A DNA stretch of 64,000 bases from Paraphysomonas bandaiensis. Lineage: Eukaryota > Chrysophyceae. A model generated the notes under the pieces. It was given only the letters and a program-made list of their open reading frames with translations. It had not been told where the DNA came from and did not search any database. The stretch is from positions 124,001-188,000 of the forward strand of contig CBFFRP010000169.1 of the NCBI GenBank assembly GCA_965644295.1. The letters are read 5' to 3'. Every line of letters begins with the position of its first letter. The stretch's first letter is position 1. Shown piece by piece: positions 47,213-59,102 of this stretch. The translations under genes and the position numbers were made by a program.

Positions 47213-48515
47213 TGAAAGTCTTATTATTAGCTATAGGCGTTAAAAACATGCACTAACTTAGTAGCTAGATGAATGCTAGACAAACTAGTTAGACCTCTAC
47301 CTGTAACTAATCAGTACACACTTTTTTTATCCTACTATTTAACGCTACGGAAGCTGCTTGTGCGTCGCCGCAAGCACCAAGGTGCAACCACTTCCGCTCT
47401 GAGTTCTTAAGGTGAACATCCCGGATGCTTGACTTCAGCAGGCAGCCCAATACCCCGGTTACCCTTCAGGTGGGCCCTGTCCCGGATGCCCTTGAGGTGG
47501 ACCCATTCCCGGATGCCTGTTTATTCGTCAGGGCCCAAAGACGTCTACACAAGTGACACTTATTGGTGTCCCTTGTACCACACAAGCATTCGGCTATGAG
47601 TGGGCAGAAGAATATCCGCTGACTATGTTTGCGGCTCACGTTAGTTTCCCAGAGAGAATCTCTCCGGTACTTATCCCCCAGAACACCACGAAAAGGTGCG
47701 AGTCCGACTTTGTTGATGGCAAACGAGCCACCTAGGTCGCTTGTGGCTTGGTAATTGTGGTTTAGGTGTCTCTGAGGTTGTTGATCGCTTTCTGTTGCTG
47801 CTGTATGAGATGTCGAACCCAGCTCCCCCCATCAATGTAGTTCGCAATGTGCGGGAGTTATTTGCTTCTAGTGGTTTTGTAAGGAGGTCGGCTAACATTG
47901 ACTTTGTGGATATATGATCCACAGTCAAATGTTCTCCGCAATGTGTTCACGGGTGAAGTGGTATCGAGTCGCGATATGTTTTGTACGTAGATGATGAGTA
48001 GGATTGTAACATAATTGGACTGCACCTTTATTATCGCACCAAATAGTTGTTGAGAATGGAAGTTTGAAACCAATTTCTGATAATAAAGAGCGTAGCCATA
48101 ATGCTTCCTGAGCTGCTGACGATAAAGCCATATACTCAGCTTCAGTAGATGACAATGCCACAGTTGTCTGTAATCGAGATTGCCATGATATAAGACAATT
48201 ACCTATGAAGAATGTAAAAGCTGTGGTGAACCGTTGAAACTTTTCTGTGTCCCAATTGAATCACAAGCCGTGATCCAAAGCAAGTGCACTGAGAAAAGTT
48301 ATGTGTCTTGTCTGTGACTTAAACTTAACTAAATAGTACCCGCCAGTGGGCTGCGGTACTGTCCAGGCACAACAACGGGTGCACTGCCAGAAACAAACAC
48401 AAGCCGTGAATGTTCTTTGATATAATTAATTTTACGTCAGATAGACAAGAAGAGAACAAACATTCAATCTCTCTATGTCGCTACACAACACTACAACACT
48501 ACAACAAAACCAAAG
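47213..48515 (-). mobile_element. Deleted Ty1/copia element: LTR plus RNase H end plus spacer (copy A)
   Basis: In minus orientation the order is a roughly 190-bp spacer (about 48240-48430), RNase H (48161-47671) and a full LTR (47213-47685, 473 bp). The LTR has TG...CA ends and three tandem-like CCGGATG blocks. Gag, protease, integrase and reverse transcriptase are missing, so the element is an internal-deletion derivative. A single-base deletion near 47925 shifts the RNase H frame in this copy only. Confidence 0.85.
47671..48161 (-). pseudogene. Ty1/copia RNase H, frameshifted
   Basis: MALSSTEAEYMALSSAAQEA starts the RNase H block at 48161. Motifs WCDNKGAVQL and KHIATRYHFTREH follow, typical of the copia polyprotein end. 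The CAGTCAAATG in this copy lacks one A present in the other three (CAGTCAAAATG), which splits the frame at about 47925. Residues after the shift (VDHISTKSMLADLLTKPLEA) continue in another phase. Confidence 0.85.
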
Positions 48516-48705
48516 ACGAGGTCGAAGTGAGTGTAAACCTGTGCAGGTTTAAAGCAGGTTTATAATCATCAGCACTATCTTCTATTCTATATGCTGGGCT
48601 GTGATATATAATTCTTTTGAAGAGTTATTACTATTACAGTTTGGATGTATACATGTATATATGTGTACATACTAACCTAGTATCTCTCTTTCACCCACAC
48701 ATATA

Positions 48706-48722
48706 CCTAACCCTAACCCTAA
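48706..48722 (+). repeat. Short telomere-like tract (CCCTAA type)
   Basis: CCTAACCCTAACCCTAA is about two and a half TTAGGG units. It recurs in the duplicated copy at 61446-61462. It is too short to mark a telomere by itself. Confidence 0.6.
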
Positions 48723-49393
48723 TATGTGAACCCTTTAGTTCATGGTATATTTCATTGAACATTATAACTCACATATACTATCATGTATTAAGCTGAATCC
48801 TAATAATAAACTGTAAACTGAATTAATGATTGTATCTGTTGGAGATACTTGATCGTCATCATAGCGATGGTCATTGTCAATTATATTTCTAACTATTATT
48901 CGGCTATGTATGATAGTTATGTTCTGCATTATTATTCACTTTTCTACATTACTATGTTCGTGACTTCACACTCTAATAATCACAACATTCTTCTTACTAT
49001 CACTAAGCTTAAATCTGCATTTTAACGAGTCGACGCAGGTCCTTAACGCATATATCGTGAATACTATGGACAGATTCGAATACAAGGGAACAAATTACAA
49101 TAACGTAGAGCTCGAGAAAAATAAGAACATGATCAGCACTTTTTAAATGGAGTATTGCATATGATAAATCGGCTGAGCGTTGTGCTTCCTCATCACCCTC
49201 GTTGTAATCTCCGCCATATGAACACGCAAAATAACGCAACTAGCACGAGTGCTAGTATTATTACAAAGTCTTCGTCTTTGAAGACGATGCACAAAGCCAC
49301 GCCCACAATGATGACGAAAGCTTCCAAACTTGTTCGTCTAATTGAAGACTATCAGATGAACACATGAATACAATCTACAGATTGACAGAAGTG

Positions 49394-49618
49394 CTATGCA
49401 TACCTCTGATAAAACTGTCTGGCGTTTGCTTCAGCTAGAGCTCTGGCGGCGTTCGCATCAGCCCTGGCGTTTGCTTCAGCTAGAGCATTTCGTAATGCAC
49501 GCACCTCAACAGCTGTGGGGGTAACGGTCTCCTCTCCATCGACATCGACAGGATCGGCTATGGGTAGAGGTGTGATCTGAGACATTGAAGCGAGTGCTGC
49601 TACCTCATACAGCTTCAA
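49394..49618 (-). CDS. Small Ala-rich ORF of the repeat family (copy A)
   Basis: This 74-codon frame has the family start MKLYEVAALASMSQITPLPI, an acidic core DVDGEETVTPTAVEVRAL, and imperfect repeats of A(E/D)ANAR, ending QFYQRYA at a GTATGC donor-like site. The copy at 62135 has 14 more residues in the repeat part, an in-frame change of 42 bp. Confidence 0.45.
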   Translation of the reverse strand: MKLYEVAALASMSQITPLPIADPVDVDGEETVTPTAVEVRALRNALAEANARADANAARALAEANARQFYQRYA

Positions 49619-49702
49619 CCATATCGATATTCATGCGTTCATTTCCATATACATACATAGAAATATAAAAGTCTTCTGATCTGAGCACGACTTCCACTTC
49701 AA

Positions 49703-50271
49703 TTGTTTCTGTTCGTTCTAGTACAGAACAAATATCAAACAGTATCTTTAACGGGCACTTCGTTTTCAGGCTTTCTAAATGATCGACTATTTACACAACC
49801 TAAACTAAAAAATCCCCTGGTTTTTCACTCAAAAAGTCACAAAACTACACATTTTCAAGAAAATAATCGGCATATTGTACACAGAATCCAGAGACAGATG
49901 TCTGTTAGCTTCACATGCAGGATACGATGCGATACTTTTACAGTAATAAGAGGAACGCAGGCTGATATGATCATAACCTCACTGGGAATACATGAGCTCA
50001 TAGTTCTTTCATGCCACATGCTGCTGGTTGTTGATTCAGCTGGTGAAAGGTATGGTTAAGTGGCATTCATACAGGAGAGTTGGTCTATTTCAAAGACAGA
50101 GATAGCAGAGTTGATTCCATGACCATAACACCGGAGGGACCGGATGATATTGTAAATATATTCAATTTAGTGGTTCGAAACAGAGCATATGAGTATACTC
50201 ATACTGCAGAGCTGATCATCAGAGAGACTCACATAAGAATAACTCCACTTGAGTGTCATTCTCCTCTCTGA
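49703..50271 (+). other. Two unrecognised frames shared by both duplicate copies
   Basis: The frames 49703-50059 (118 codons) and 50080-50271 (63 codons) are identical to 62486-62842 and 62863-63054. They have no recognised domain. The identity reflects the recent duplication and is not evidence of function. They could be exons of one small gene, but no acceptable intron joins them in frame. Confidence 0.3.
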
Positions 50272-51681
50272 TTTGAAGGTATATACTAATATGACTGTAT
50301 CATTTATAGATACTTTCTCATAGTGTTCTGTGCGTATTGATGTATATGACGATACTGTGTTGGAGCATGTCAATCATTGTTGACGTGCAGCATACTCTGC
50401 GGAGCCGCATGAACACGATTGTCATGTAACACCAGCGGAGTCTTCGGGTAACGTTCTTGAAATATGTTGTAACACCACTGATTCTATCCCCAAGGGGGAA
50501 ACAATCGGTACACTGCGAGATAATGTATGTATGAGTTTTTTACTTTTAATGTATGTTACATATTACACCAGGTTATTACTGTGGCGGATCTACCTTCGGA
50601 ATTATAGGGGTGGAGGGTGCCCCATATTGACAGCGTAACTAATCACCGCGTTTGACCGTCTTGTGTGTGCTGGTGAGTAGGGTTGCGACCGCGTACCTCT
50701 GCCTATGTACACATTGCTTAGTTCAGCGCTTCCCCACCCGGGTTCTCATTGCATATTCAGCGCTAAAAACTGTGTGATAATGATGTAGCTAGTTGGTTTC
50801 AGTAGGTAGATAGTAAATAACATATGGGACTTAATCAATAATCAAGTATTAGTTAAACCCCCACCCGGCTCTACCTATATTGAAAGTCTTATTATTTATT
50901 TAGCAATAGGCGTTAAGAATCTGCACCAATGTAGTTGCTAGTTGAATGCTAGACAGACTATTTAGACCTCTACCCATAACGAATCAGTATAGATTTTCTA
51001 TTCATCAGCTATATGATGACTCTATGTGTGGTATACAATGTTGACGTTCACAATGTGCTCCGTAGAGTACGCTGGACTATACGAGTGTTATATAAGGTGT
51101 GTATGTACACTGTGTGCTCTTCATACAACACGCAGAACACTCTGTATATGTGTTATATGATGTGCACGTTCACTCTATGTGCACCGTTTAGTACACACTG
51201 GCTATATATGTGCTTTATGATGTGTGTTCGCTCTACACTCTATGTCCTCCGTTCAGTTCACCAGGCCTATACATGAGATGAGTCTATTTTACTGTCAAGA
51301 ATTTTTTCTCAGTCATAAAATAGCTAGGAGGCGTCATTGTACAACACTCAATAGAGGGGGAGTGTTGAGATCTGAAGATTCTATATGCTTGCCATTGAGT
51401 GCAGTATTATATGTGAGATGCAAGGATCGAAAGATATAATATATATGTAATTAGGTAATTAGTATATTACATATTGTAGTATGAAACTGAAGTATAAGTT
51501 GGTGACTATACAGGATACGACTACTGAGGGTGTGGTTCGTACATTATAGAAGTAAATGATTGGTGTTGAACACACACCAAATTCAACTTAGGTTCTTTAT
51601 CATGTAATGTTATGATTTCAATCTTATAAAATTGAGAACAACCAATCAACCTTGCTTAGCAAATAATGTCAACTTCTGTTG

Positions 51682-52136
51682 TTACTCAGTGTGTACAAGT
51701 TTCATATCCCCTCTATTATCTACGGTTTACTGATTATTTCATTGAGGGGGCGTATTAGGATTCATCTTAATATAAGATAGTATATGTGAAATATAATGTT
51801 CAATGAAATATATCATATTAGAATTGATCTTTATAATAGTAAAACAATGTTGTGATTATTAGAGTGTAAGTAATGAACACGATAGAGTGAAAATTATGAA
51901 TAACAATATAGAACGGAATAGTTAGAAGTGTAACTGATAATGACGACGTTATGATGACGATCACGTATCTTCGACAGATACTCTCTCTAATTCAGTAGTT
52001 CATGGTATATTTCATTGAACATTATAACTCACAGATACAATCATGTATTAAGCTGAATCCTAATACGCCCCTCAATGAAATAATCAGTGAACCGTAGATA
52101 ATAGAGAGAATATGAACTTATACACACTGAGAGTAA
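51682..52136. repeat. Inverted repeat, about 150-bp arms (hairpin)
   Basis: GTTACTCAGTGTGTACAAGT at 51682 and the following about 155 bp pair with 51995-52136 in inverse orientation. Shared blocks are TGATTATTTCATTGAGGGG with its complement CCCTCAATGAAATAATCA, and GGATTCA with TGAATCC. The loop of about 150 bp resembles the 48.85-49.02 kb sequence in inverse orientation. It seems to be a compact derivative of the foldback family. Confidence 0.75.
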
Positions 52137-52283
52137 AAACCAGAGTAGCAGTCACTAGTCAATAATAAACGAACTGCAGAGATGCCATATTGTGAGACCA
52201 TCCTTCTAGTCCAGCATCATGTAATGTATTGAATAAAAGTAAAAAAAATGGTAAAAACTCCGTGTAACTCAAACTAGCCATAG

Positions 52284-53521
52284 TGAAAGTCTTTTATTTA
52301 GCAATAGGCGTTGAAGGCCTGCACCGATTTAGTAGCTAGATGAATGCTAGTCAACCTAGTTAGACCTCTACCCGTAACTAACCAGTACAAACTCTTTTAT
52401 CCTACTATTTAACGCTACGAAAGCTGCTTGTGCGTCGCCGCAAGCACCAAGGTGCAACCACTTCCGTTCTGAGTTCTTTAAGGTGAACATCCCGGATGCT
52501 TGACTTTAGCAGGCAGCCAATACCCCGGTTACCCTTCAGATGGGCCCTGTCCCGGATGCCCTTGAGGTGGGCCCATTTCCGGATGCCTGTTTATTCGTCA
52601 GGGCCCAAAGACGTCTACACAAGTGACACTTATTGGTGTCCCTTGTACCACACAAGCATTCGGCTATGAGTTGGCAGAACAATATCTGCTGTCTAAGTTT
52701 GCGGCTCACGTTAGTTTCCCAGAGAGAATCTCTCCGGTACTTATCCCCCAGAACACCACGAAAAGGTGCGAGTCCGACTTTGTTGATGGCAAACTAGCCA
52801 CCTAGGTCGCTTGTGGCTTGGTAATTGTGGTTTAGGTGTCTCTGAGGTTGTTGATCGCTTTCTGTTGCTACTGTATGAGATGTCGAACCCAGCTCCCCCC
52901 ATCAATGTAGTTCGCAATGTGCGGGAGTTATTTGCTTCTAGTGGTTTTGTAAGGAGGTCGGCTAACATTGACTTTGTGGATATATGATCCACAGTCAAAA
53001 TGTTCTCCGCAATGTGTTCACGGGTGAAGTGGTATCGAATCGCGATATGTTTTGTACGTAGATGATGAGTAGGATTGTAACATAATTGGACTGCACCTTT
53101 ATTATCGCACCAAATAGTTGTTGAGAATGGAAGTTTGAAACCAATTTCTGATAATAAAGAGCGTAGCCATAATGCTTCCTGAGCTGCTGACGATAAAGCC
53201 ATATATACTCAGCTTCAGTAGATGACAATGCCACAGTTGTCTGTAATCGAGATTGCCATGATATAAGACAATTACCTATGAAGAATGTAAAAGCTGTGGT
53301 GGACCGTTGAAACTTTTCTGTGTCCCAATTGAATCACAAGCCGTGATCCAAAGCAAGTGCACTGAGAAAAGTTATGTGTCTTGTCTGTGACTTAAACTTA
53401 ACTAAATAGTACCCGCCAGTGGGCTGCGGTACTGTCCAGGCACAACAACGGGTGCACTGCCAGAAACAAACACAAGCCGTGAATGTTCTTTGATATAATT
53501 AATTTTACGTCAGATAGACAA
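52284..53521 (-). mobile_element. Deleted Ty1/copia element, first of three tandem units (interrupted)
   Basis: A full LTR (52284-52755), RNase H (52741-53234) and the spacer follow the layout of copy A. The 1,041-bp tandem unit starts near 52532 within the LTR. It is cut at 53521 by the gypsy insertion and resumes at 59103-59157. An extra TA at about 53202 (CCATATATACTC) shifts the first codons of RNase H in this copy only. Confidence 0.88.
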
Positions 53522-53838
53522 TGTGGGCTTGCATACATATGTGTATGTGTGCAAAGCAATACCCAAGTACAGAAGTACAAAAAAATGATTATTATCGTAT
53601 AATGAATCATGAATAATACTGTCTACAATATCAACGGCTAATAATACTGTCTACAATATCAACGGCTAATAATACTGTCTACAATATCAACGGCTATTGC
53701 TAATCCCAACAATCACATTCCCTACAGTTTGTATTCCTAACTACATGGTACACGTATACAATACAGTACTGTACTACTAATCATATAATACAGGACATGT
53801 ACACGTATATATTCTATATGTAAGTGGATAGTCCTACA
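53522..53838 (-). repeat. Gypsy 3' LTR
   Basis: The 317-bp repeat contains three tandem AATAATACTGTCTACAATAT units. It is identical to the 5' LTR at 58786-59102. Confidence 0.95.
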
Positions 53839-53903
53839 CTACCTCCCCTTATAATTGATGTGTTAATGTGTTATATTGACACTCAATTCTGTAAACTTTG
53901 TTA

Positions 53904-56900
53904 TTAATCTTCTTCATCAGAAGAATAAACCACATTTCGAGGTAGTAAATTTCTTACATTTTCATCAGGATGTTGAGTTAGGAAATTTTGTAGAGCATAC
54001 GTTTTTCTAACGTTAGCCCATGGTTCCCATGTAGGTTTTTCATACCCTATCCAATGTACTAGAAATTTTATTTGACTTTTCGGACCTTTAGCTCGACCTT
54101 TTATTTTTGAAATATGGTCAATAGCATAAAAGTTTCCACCATCTTTACATGCCACTTGTAAGGGGTCAATAGTAGAGGGATCGTAATTAAATTCCCTTAA
54201 TTTCTTTATATGATAGTCTTTATTACGTTTAGTAACAATATCTTGAAGAGTATATTTGTCTCCAATAACATTGACTACTCGCATTGGACCTTTAAGATAT
54301 GGTAATAACTTACTTGCCGGTCCAGGACGTAAAGCATTTTGTCTATGCTCAACTAACACATAAGAATTTATTGGAAATTCTTTTGTTTGTATATTTGGTG
54401 CAGTTGCCATGTGGATTTCATCATGTTTGCGAAGATTTCGTCTTGCAACATCCATAATAGTGGACTGAACCTTTTGTATTCTATCTATCCAATGTGATAG
54501 CTTTTGTTCGTTCCCGTCCAAGTTCTCATTGTGTTCAATGAATAAACTCTTATCTAAATCTACTGCATTCCCAAATAGAATACTAGCGGGAGTAACGCCG
54601 GTGCTTCTATGTTTAGAAGAATTCATAATTCTTTGTACTAAAGGTAGATACATTGACCAATTATTTAGTACATTTTTATCAAATATAATATTTCTTAAGT
54701 GCCTTAAAATTTCTTTATTAGCACGTTCCACTATAGCATTTTCTTCTTTAGAATACGCCATCGAAAATGATTGATTACTTCCAACCATTTCTATCAATGA
54801 TTTTGTTAAATCATCCACAAATGCTGGTCCAAGATCCGAATGAATCTCAATAGGTGCTCCATATCTACCCAGGTGTTGAAGCAATCCCTTTGCCGCCGCC
54901 ATGGCAGTGAGATTCTTAGTAGGGATTAATTCTACCCACCTAGAAAAAGAATCGATAATCACTAATATATTAGTGTATCCATCCTCATCTGGATGCAGAC
55001 TCTGAATAAAATCCACTGCTATTCTTTGCATCGGGCCATATGTTGAGACAGTAAAGGGATGAGCATTAATTATTGGTTTAATTCTACTCATCTTTTGACA
55101 ACAAGGACAAGTTTTAATAAATTTTGTCACATGTGCCCCTTGCTTTGACCATTTATGACCATTGTCTCGTAATTTTTGTATTGTACGATCAATACCATGA
55201 TGACCTGTAACATTGTTATGAAATCTTTTAATAATTTCCCATTCCTTGTTTGGAACTTTAATATCGGGAATTAGGGAAGCACATTTTGTTTCCATTTTAG
55301 ATTCTAATGCACATAGTCTACTAAATGCATCAGCAACAACATTATCAGATCCTTTAATATCACATAGATCATAATCATATGCTTGGAAACATTTCAACCA
55401 TCGCTGAACTTTCTTATCCTTAGCGTAATCAGTTCTCAACTGAGTAATATTTTTATGATCTGTTTTGATCGTAAAGTATCTATACCTTAATAGGTAGTCC
55501 CATTTATCTAAGGCATAGTATATAGCATATCCTTCTTTCTGAGGTGTATCCCAATTCATCATTCTTTCATCGAATGTTTTACTGAGAAATCCTATTGGAC
55601 GTTCTACACCATCTACTACTTGGTAGAGGTATGCTCCTATTCCATAATCAGATGCATCGGTCAATAAATATATTGGTGACTCGTCATCAATGAAAAATAA
55701 TGTTGGACATTCATGGATCATCAATTTGATCTTTTCAAATGCTTCATTGGCATCCTCTGTCCATTGTAGACGTTTACGTCTATGATAGTTGAGAAGCATT
55801 TTATTTAACGGTCTCACCACTAAGGAGTGGTTGTGCACGTGATCCCGAAAATAATTTGCCAATCCGAGGAAAGATTTTAGACCCTTCATAGTTTCAGGCT
55901 TTGGGAAATTTAATACACTATCCAGACGTTCTCTAGTAAAGTGTAACCCTTCCTCATTTAGAGTATGTCCTACATATTGTACTTCGGACTCTCCTATTTT
56001 CACTTTCTCAGGATTAATGTAAACATTGTATTTCCTGAAGCGTTCTAGAACTTTAACGTAATTTTCAATTAGTTCATCTTCTGTAGAAGCATATATAATC
56101 AGGTCATCTAGATATAATTCACATATGAACATAATCAACCCGGCAAGCACAATTGTTGTTAATACTCGTTGAAAGTATGATGGAGCACCACTCAAACCCA
56201 TGGGTAGTCGGAGCCATTCGAATACTCCCCAGAAGGTTATAAATGCCGTCCACTTTCTCGAGTACTCTGAAATTTTAGCCTGGTAATAACCAGATACTAA
56301 ATCCAGAATTATGAAGTATTTGGGTTTCTTAGACCCAATACGTTCTAACATTTCTTTGATGTTAGGTATTGGCCAACGTTCCCTCTGTGTGTGCTTGTTT
56401 AGACCTTTATAGTCTACACAGAATCGCCATTTATCATTTGGTTTGGGAACTAATAATACCTGGCTATAATAAGGAGCCGTACTTGGTTGTATTATTCCAT
56501 GCTCCACAAATGTATCGATTTGCTTTTTACAAGCATACTGTCGTACTCGATCCATCTTTCGTGGCGGACCACAATGTTTTGGTTGTTCCCAAGCATCCCT
56601 ATCTACCTCTAATTCAAAAGGTGGAACATCCATTGGCATATCCGACACTGTGGTTCTAAATCTATCCTTATAGATTTCATGGATTTCTCTCACCCTCCTT
56701 TGTAAAGATTCGGGACCAGAGATTTTAGTTGGTAACGTAGTACCTTCTACTTTTTCCTGAGTATTTGTAACTATTTCTTCTGGGATTGACTCCAGATAGT
56801 TATCTCTAATCTCGCCTATATCTTCCTTTTCATATGCACTTATACGCATGGATGATATTGGAGGTGAATACATAGTACTAACCAAGCTATTACTTGTAAG

Positions 56901-58736
56901 TAAATTATTATTATAACTAAGGTGTTCCTTAGCTTGGCGCCTTAATGTTTCCATGTTATTATAACATGTGGCTCTCTCACTAATATGTTCCGAGAGAAGC
57001 TGAGTCTTCTCAGCATGGCCCGCGGCCGTAGCTAGCATTTTCCCTGCTAACTCTCTTTCCATAAAGTGAGATGGAAAATGATCAACTAATCTATATTTCT
57101 TGATAGTTTCTCTACCAATTATGATATCAAAGGTGCTATCTATTATCAAACATTGCAACTCAATATCAAGAGTATTGTTATACTCATCAGTTAATCTTAT
57201 AGTTATTATCATATATTGCTTGCTACTACAACAAGCATTATCAAGCGCACTACAAATTTTAATGTTACACTCGTGCAATGGAATTCTATACCTAGCAACT
57301 AACATATCAGCAAGTTCTTGGTTAATGAAATTATTCCCAGTAGCCCCCGTGTCCAATAAGGCTTTAGCTCTTAGATTTTCCTTTACCTGTTGTACATTGA
57401 CATCAGCTTTAGGATATACAAAGACATCGAGCATATCATTATTCATGTCAATAGCATTTATATATAAACACTTAGGGCATGATAACTTACTTGTTTTCGA
57501 TCTTGGAGGACCATCAGGATTCTCCACATAAGGGCAGGTACTCCAACCCATAACCGCATATTTTTTGCCCTGTGTGGAATCTTTCCATGGCTTCTTTTCA
57601 TGGTTAGCCCATGCACAGGTTTTGCGGGTGCAGTCACCTTTATGAAGATTACCGCATATCCAACATGCTTCCTTAGTATCAGTTGTTGCTTTAGTACTTG
57701 AGGATGAGCTGGAGGATGAAGTTTTTGTATTCTTAGTCTTGTTAGACTTAGATGTTTCTTTGGAATCCAATTTAGTTTCCATCCTCTTTACTTTTCTCAC
57801 AGCTTGACTATAGTCATTGTTAAGCTCTCGCACCTTTCTACAGAATGCTCCGAAATCTTTTGGTGCAGATTGACCTTGGCCTATATCCGCTATAAATTTC
57901 TCTTTGGCATCCTTTCTGAAGGAATGTCCGCCCACAAGTTTAATGTTTTTCTTGAGGGTTTTGACTATGGTATCCGAGGCTACCTCTGTGAGACTTGCCT
58001 CCGGAATGAGCTTATAAAGCTCATTCAGACGTCCATATTCTTTTAAGAATACTTTAGGAACATGAATATCCACCTTAACCTTTGGTCCAATGATATTATC
58101 TATGAACCTAGGAAGAGGCTCCAATGTATCAGAGTATCGCTCCTCTTCCTCTAGAAAGGCTTGCTTTAACCACTGAATCAATTCCTCAGTAGTTACAATG
58201 TTTGGATCTAGCCAGTCCTCGTCAGACTCATCTCCAAAATCCTGCTGTCGCTGAAACTGAAGCATATCACGCACTGTTGGTGCCATGATTTCTGACCTTA
58301 TGAATTTTGTCCCTTTAGGATCTCTTTTCGAGAGATTTTCACAAAATTCGATGATATCCTCATCTTGCACACTACCTAAGTAGGGAATAGAGTCGGTATT
58401 GATTACTTCATGTGGAGTGGATTCCGTCGCAATGACTTCATTCAAGTCAATGCGCTCACTCCTGTTGGGGTGCGGATCTCCACTCCTTTGCTTCTTTCTC
58501 TTTGGTTGAGAAGAAGAGAGCTCACGAAATGATACTCCACTCAATTCTCCTTCAGCCTCTACTGATGTCTCAGTTTGAGGAGAAGATTGCATTTGAGATG
58601 ATGTTGTTGCATCTCTTGCTCGTTTTCGAGAGGATTCTCTCTCTCTTTTCGTCTTTTTAGACGAAGAACCCGAAGCAGCTAACAATTCCTCTATTTGAGG
58701 AGCTGCTTTTATTTTGCTTCTCTTACTTTCCCCCAT
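53904..58736 (-). CDS. Ty3/gypsy Gag-Pol polyprotein with C-terminal chromodomain
   Basis: This is one frame of 1,610 codons with no stop or shift. The order is a basic, Ser-rich N-terminus; a Gag helical region; a Cys/His motif CWICGNLHKGDCTRKTC (about 358-374); the protease LLDTGATG (D462); reverse transcriptase with YLDDLIIYA (about 874-882); RNase H (TDASDYGIGAYLY, about 1025); and the integrase zinc region (HHGID...CPCCQK, about 1178-1215). The integrase core acidic residues lie in AVDFIQSL, HSDLGPAF and NAIVERANKE. Finally about residues 1540-1600 (KFLVHWIGYEKPTWEPW) form a chromodomain-like end. Chromodomains steer such elements to modified chromatin. Gag and Pol lie in one frame, so no frameshift is used. 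All key catalytic residues are present. Confidence 0.95.
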   Translation of the reverse strand: MGESKRSKIKAAPQIEELLAASGSSSKKTKRERESSRKRARDATTSSQMQSSPQTETSVEAEGELSGVSFRELSSSQPKRKKQRSGDPHPNRSERIDLNEVIATESTPHEVINTDSIPYLGSVQDEDIIEFCENLSKRDPKGTKFIRSEIMAPTVRDMLQFQRQQDFGDESDEDWLDPNIVTTEELIQWLKQAFLEEEERYSDTLEPLPRFIDNIIGPKVKVDIHVPKVFLKEYGRLNELYKLIPEASLTEVASDTIVKTLKKNIKLVGGHSFRKDAKEKFIADIGQGQSAPKDFGAFCRKVRELNNDYSQAVRKVKRMETKLDSKETSKSNKTKNTKTSSSSSSSSTKATTDTKEACWICGNLHKGDCTRKTCAWANHEKKPWKDSTQGKKYAVMGWSTCPYVENPDGPPRSKTSKLSCPKCLYINAIDMNNDMLDVFVYPKADVNVQQVKENLRAKALLDTGATGNNFINQELADMLVARYRIPLHECNIKICSALDNACCSSKQYMIITIRLTDEYNNTLDIELQCLIIDSTFDIIIGRETIKKYRLVDHFPSHFMERELAGKMLATAAGHAEKTQLLSEHISERATCYNNMETLRRQAKEHLSYNNNLLTSNSLVSTMYSPPISSMRISAYEKEDIGEIRDNYLESIPEEIVTNTQEKVEGTTLPTKISGPESLQRRVREIHEIYKDRFRTTVSDMPMDVPPFELEVDRDAWEQPKHCGPPRKMDRVRQYACKKQIDTFVEHGIIQPSTAPYYSQVLLVPKPNDKWRFCVDYKGLNKHTQRERWPIPNIKEMLERIGSKKPKYFIILDLVSGYYQAKISEYSRKWTAFITFWGVFEWLRLPMGLSGAPSYFQRVLTTIVLAGLIMFICELYLDDLIIYASTEDELIENYVKVLERFRKYNVYINPEKVKIGESEVQYVGHTLNEEGLHFTRERLDSVLNFPKPETMKGLKSFLGLANYFRDHVHNHSLVVRPLNKMLLNYHRRKRLQWTEDANEAFEKIKLMIHECPTLFFIDDESPIYLLTDASDYGIGAYLYQVVDGVERPIGFLSKTFDERMMNWDTPQKEGYAIYYALDKWDYLLRYRYFTIKTDHKNITQLRTDYAKDKKVQRWLKCFQAYDYDLCDIKGSDNVVADAFSRLCALESKMETKCASLIPDIKVPNKEWEIIKRFHNNVTGHHGIDRTIQKLRDNGHKWSKQGAHVTKFIKTCPCCQKMSRIKPIINAHPFTVSTYGPMQRIAVDFIQSLHPDEDGYTNILVIIDSFSRWVELIPTKNLTAMAAAKGLLQHLGRYGAPIEIHSDLGPAFVDDLTKSLIEMVGSNQSFSMAYSKEENAIVERANKEILRHLRNIIFDKNVLNNWSMYLPLVQRIMNSSKHRSTGVTPASILFGNAVDLDKSLFIEHNENLDGNEQKLSHWIDRIQKVQSTIMDVARRNLRKHDEIHMATAPNIQTKEFPINSYVLVEHRQNALRPGPASKLLPYLKGPMRVVNVIGDKYTLQDIVTKRNKDYHIKKLREFNYDPSTIDPLQVACKDGGNFYAIDHISKIKGRAKGPKSQIKFLVHWIGYEKPTWEPWANVRKTYALQNFLTQHPDENVRNLLPRNVVYSSDEED

Positions 58737-58785
58737 AATATTGTTATATCACAGAGATTGAGTACTACTTATTAAGTAATATTAC

Positions 58786-59102
58786 TGTGGGCTTGCATAC
58801 ATATGTGTATGTGTGCAAAGCAATACCCAAGTACAGAAGTACAAAAAAATGATTATTATCGTATAATGAATCATGAATAATACTGTCTACAATATCAACG
58901 GCTAATAATACTGTCTACAATATCAACGGCTAATAATACTGTCTACAATATCAACGGCTATTGCTAATCCCAACAATCACATTCCCTACAGTTTGTATTC
59001 CTAACTACATGGTACACGTATACAATACAGTACTGTACTACTAATCATATAATACAGGACATGTACACGTATATATTCTATATGTAAGTGGATAGTCCTA
59101 CA
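58786..59102 (-). repeat. Gypsy 5' LTR
   Basis: This is the upstream LTR of the minus-strand element and should hold its promoter. It is identical to the 3' copy. The start codon of the polyprotein follows about 50 bp downstream. Confidence 0.95.

Larger units (their letters stand above)
47213..52283. repeat. 5.07-kb tandem duplication, copy A
   Basis: This segment runs from one copia LTR to the next. Its content from about 48,160 to 51,200 reappears almost unchanged at about 60,900-64,000. Differences seen include single substitutions (for example TGTAATC/TTTAATC near 49203) and a 42-bp insertion in the second copy at about 62211-62260. Frames such as 49703-50059 and 50080-50271 are identical in both copies but have no recognised motif. 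Confidence 0.9.

Noticed and set aside
47553-47735. Plus-strand 60-codon frames recurring at 52623, 59251 and 60292
   Set aside because: They lie antisense in the copia LTR and RNase H end and recur only because the repeat does.
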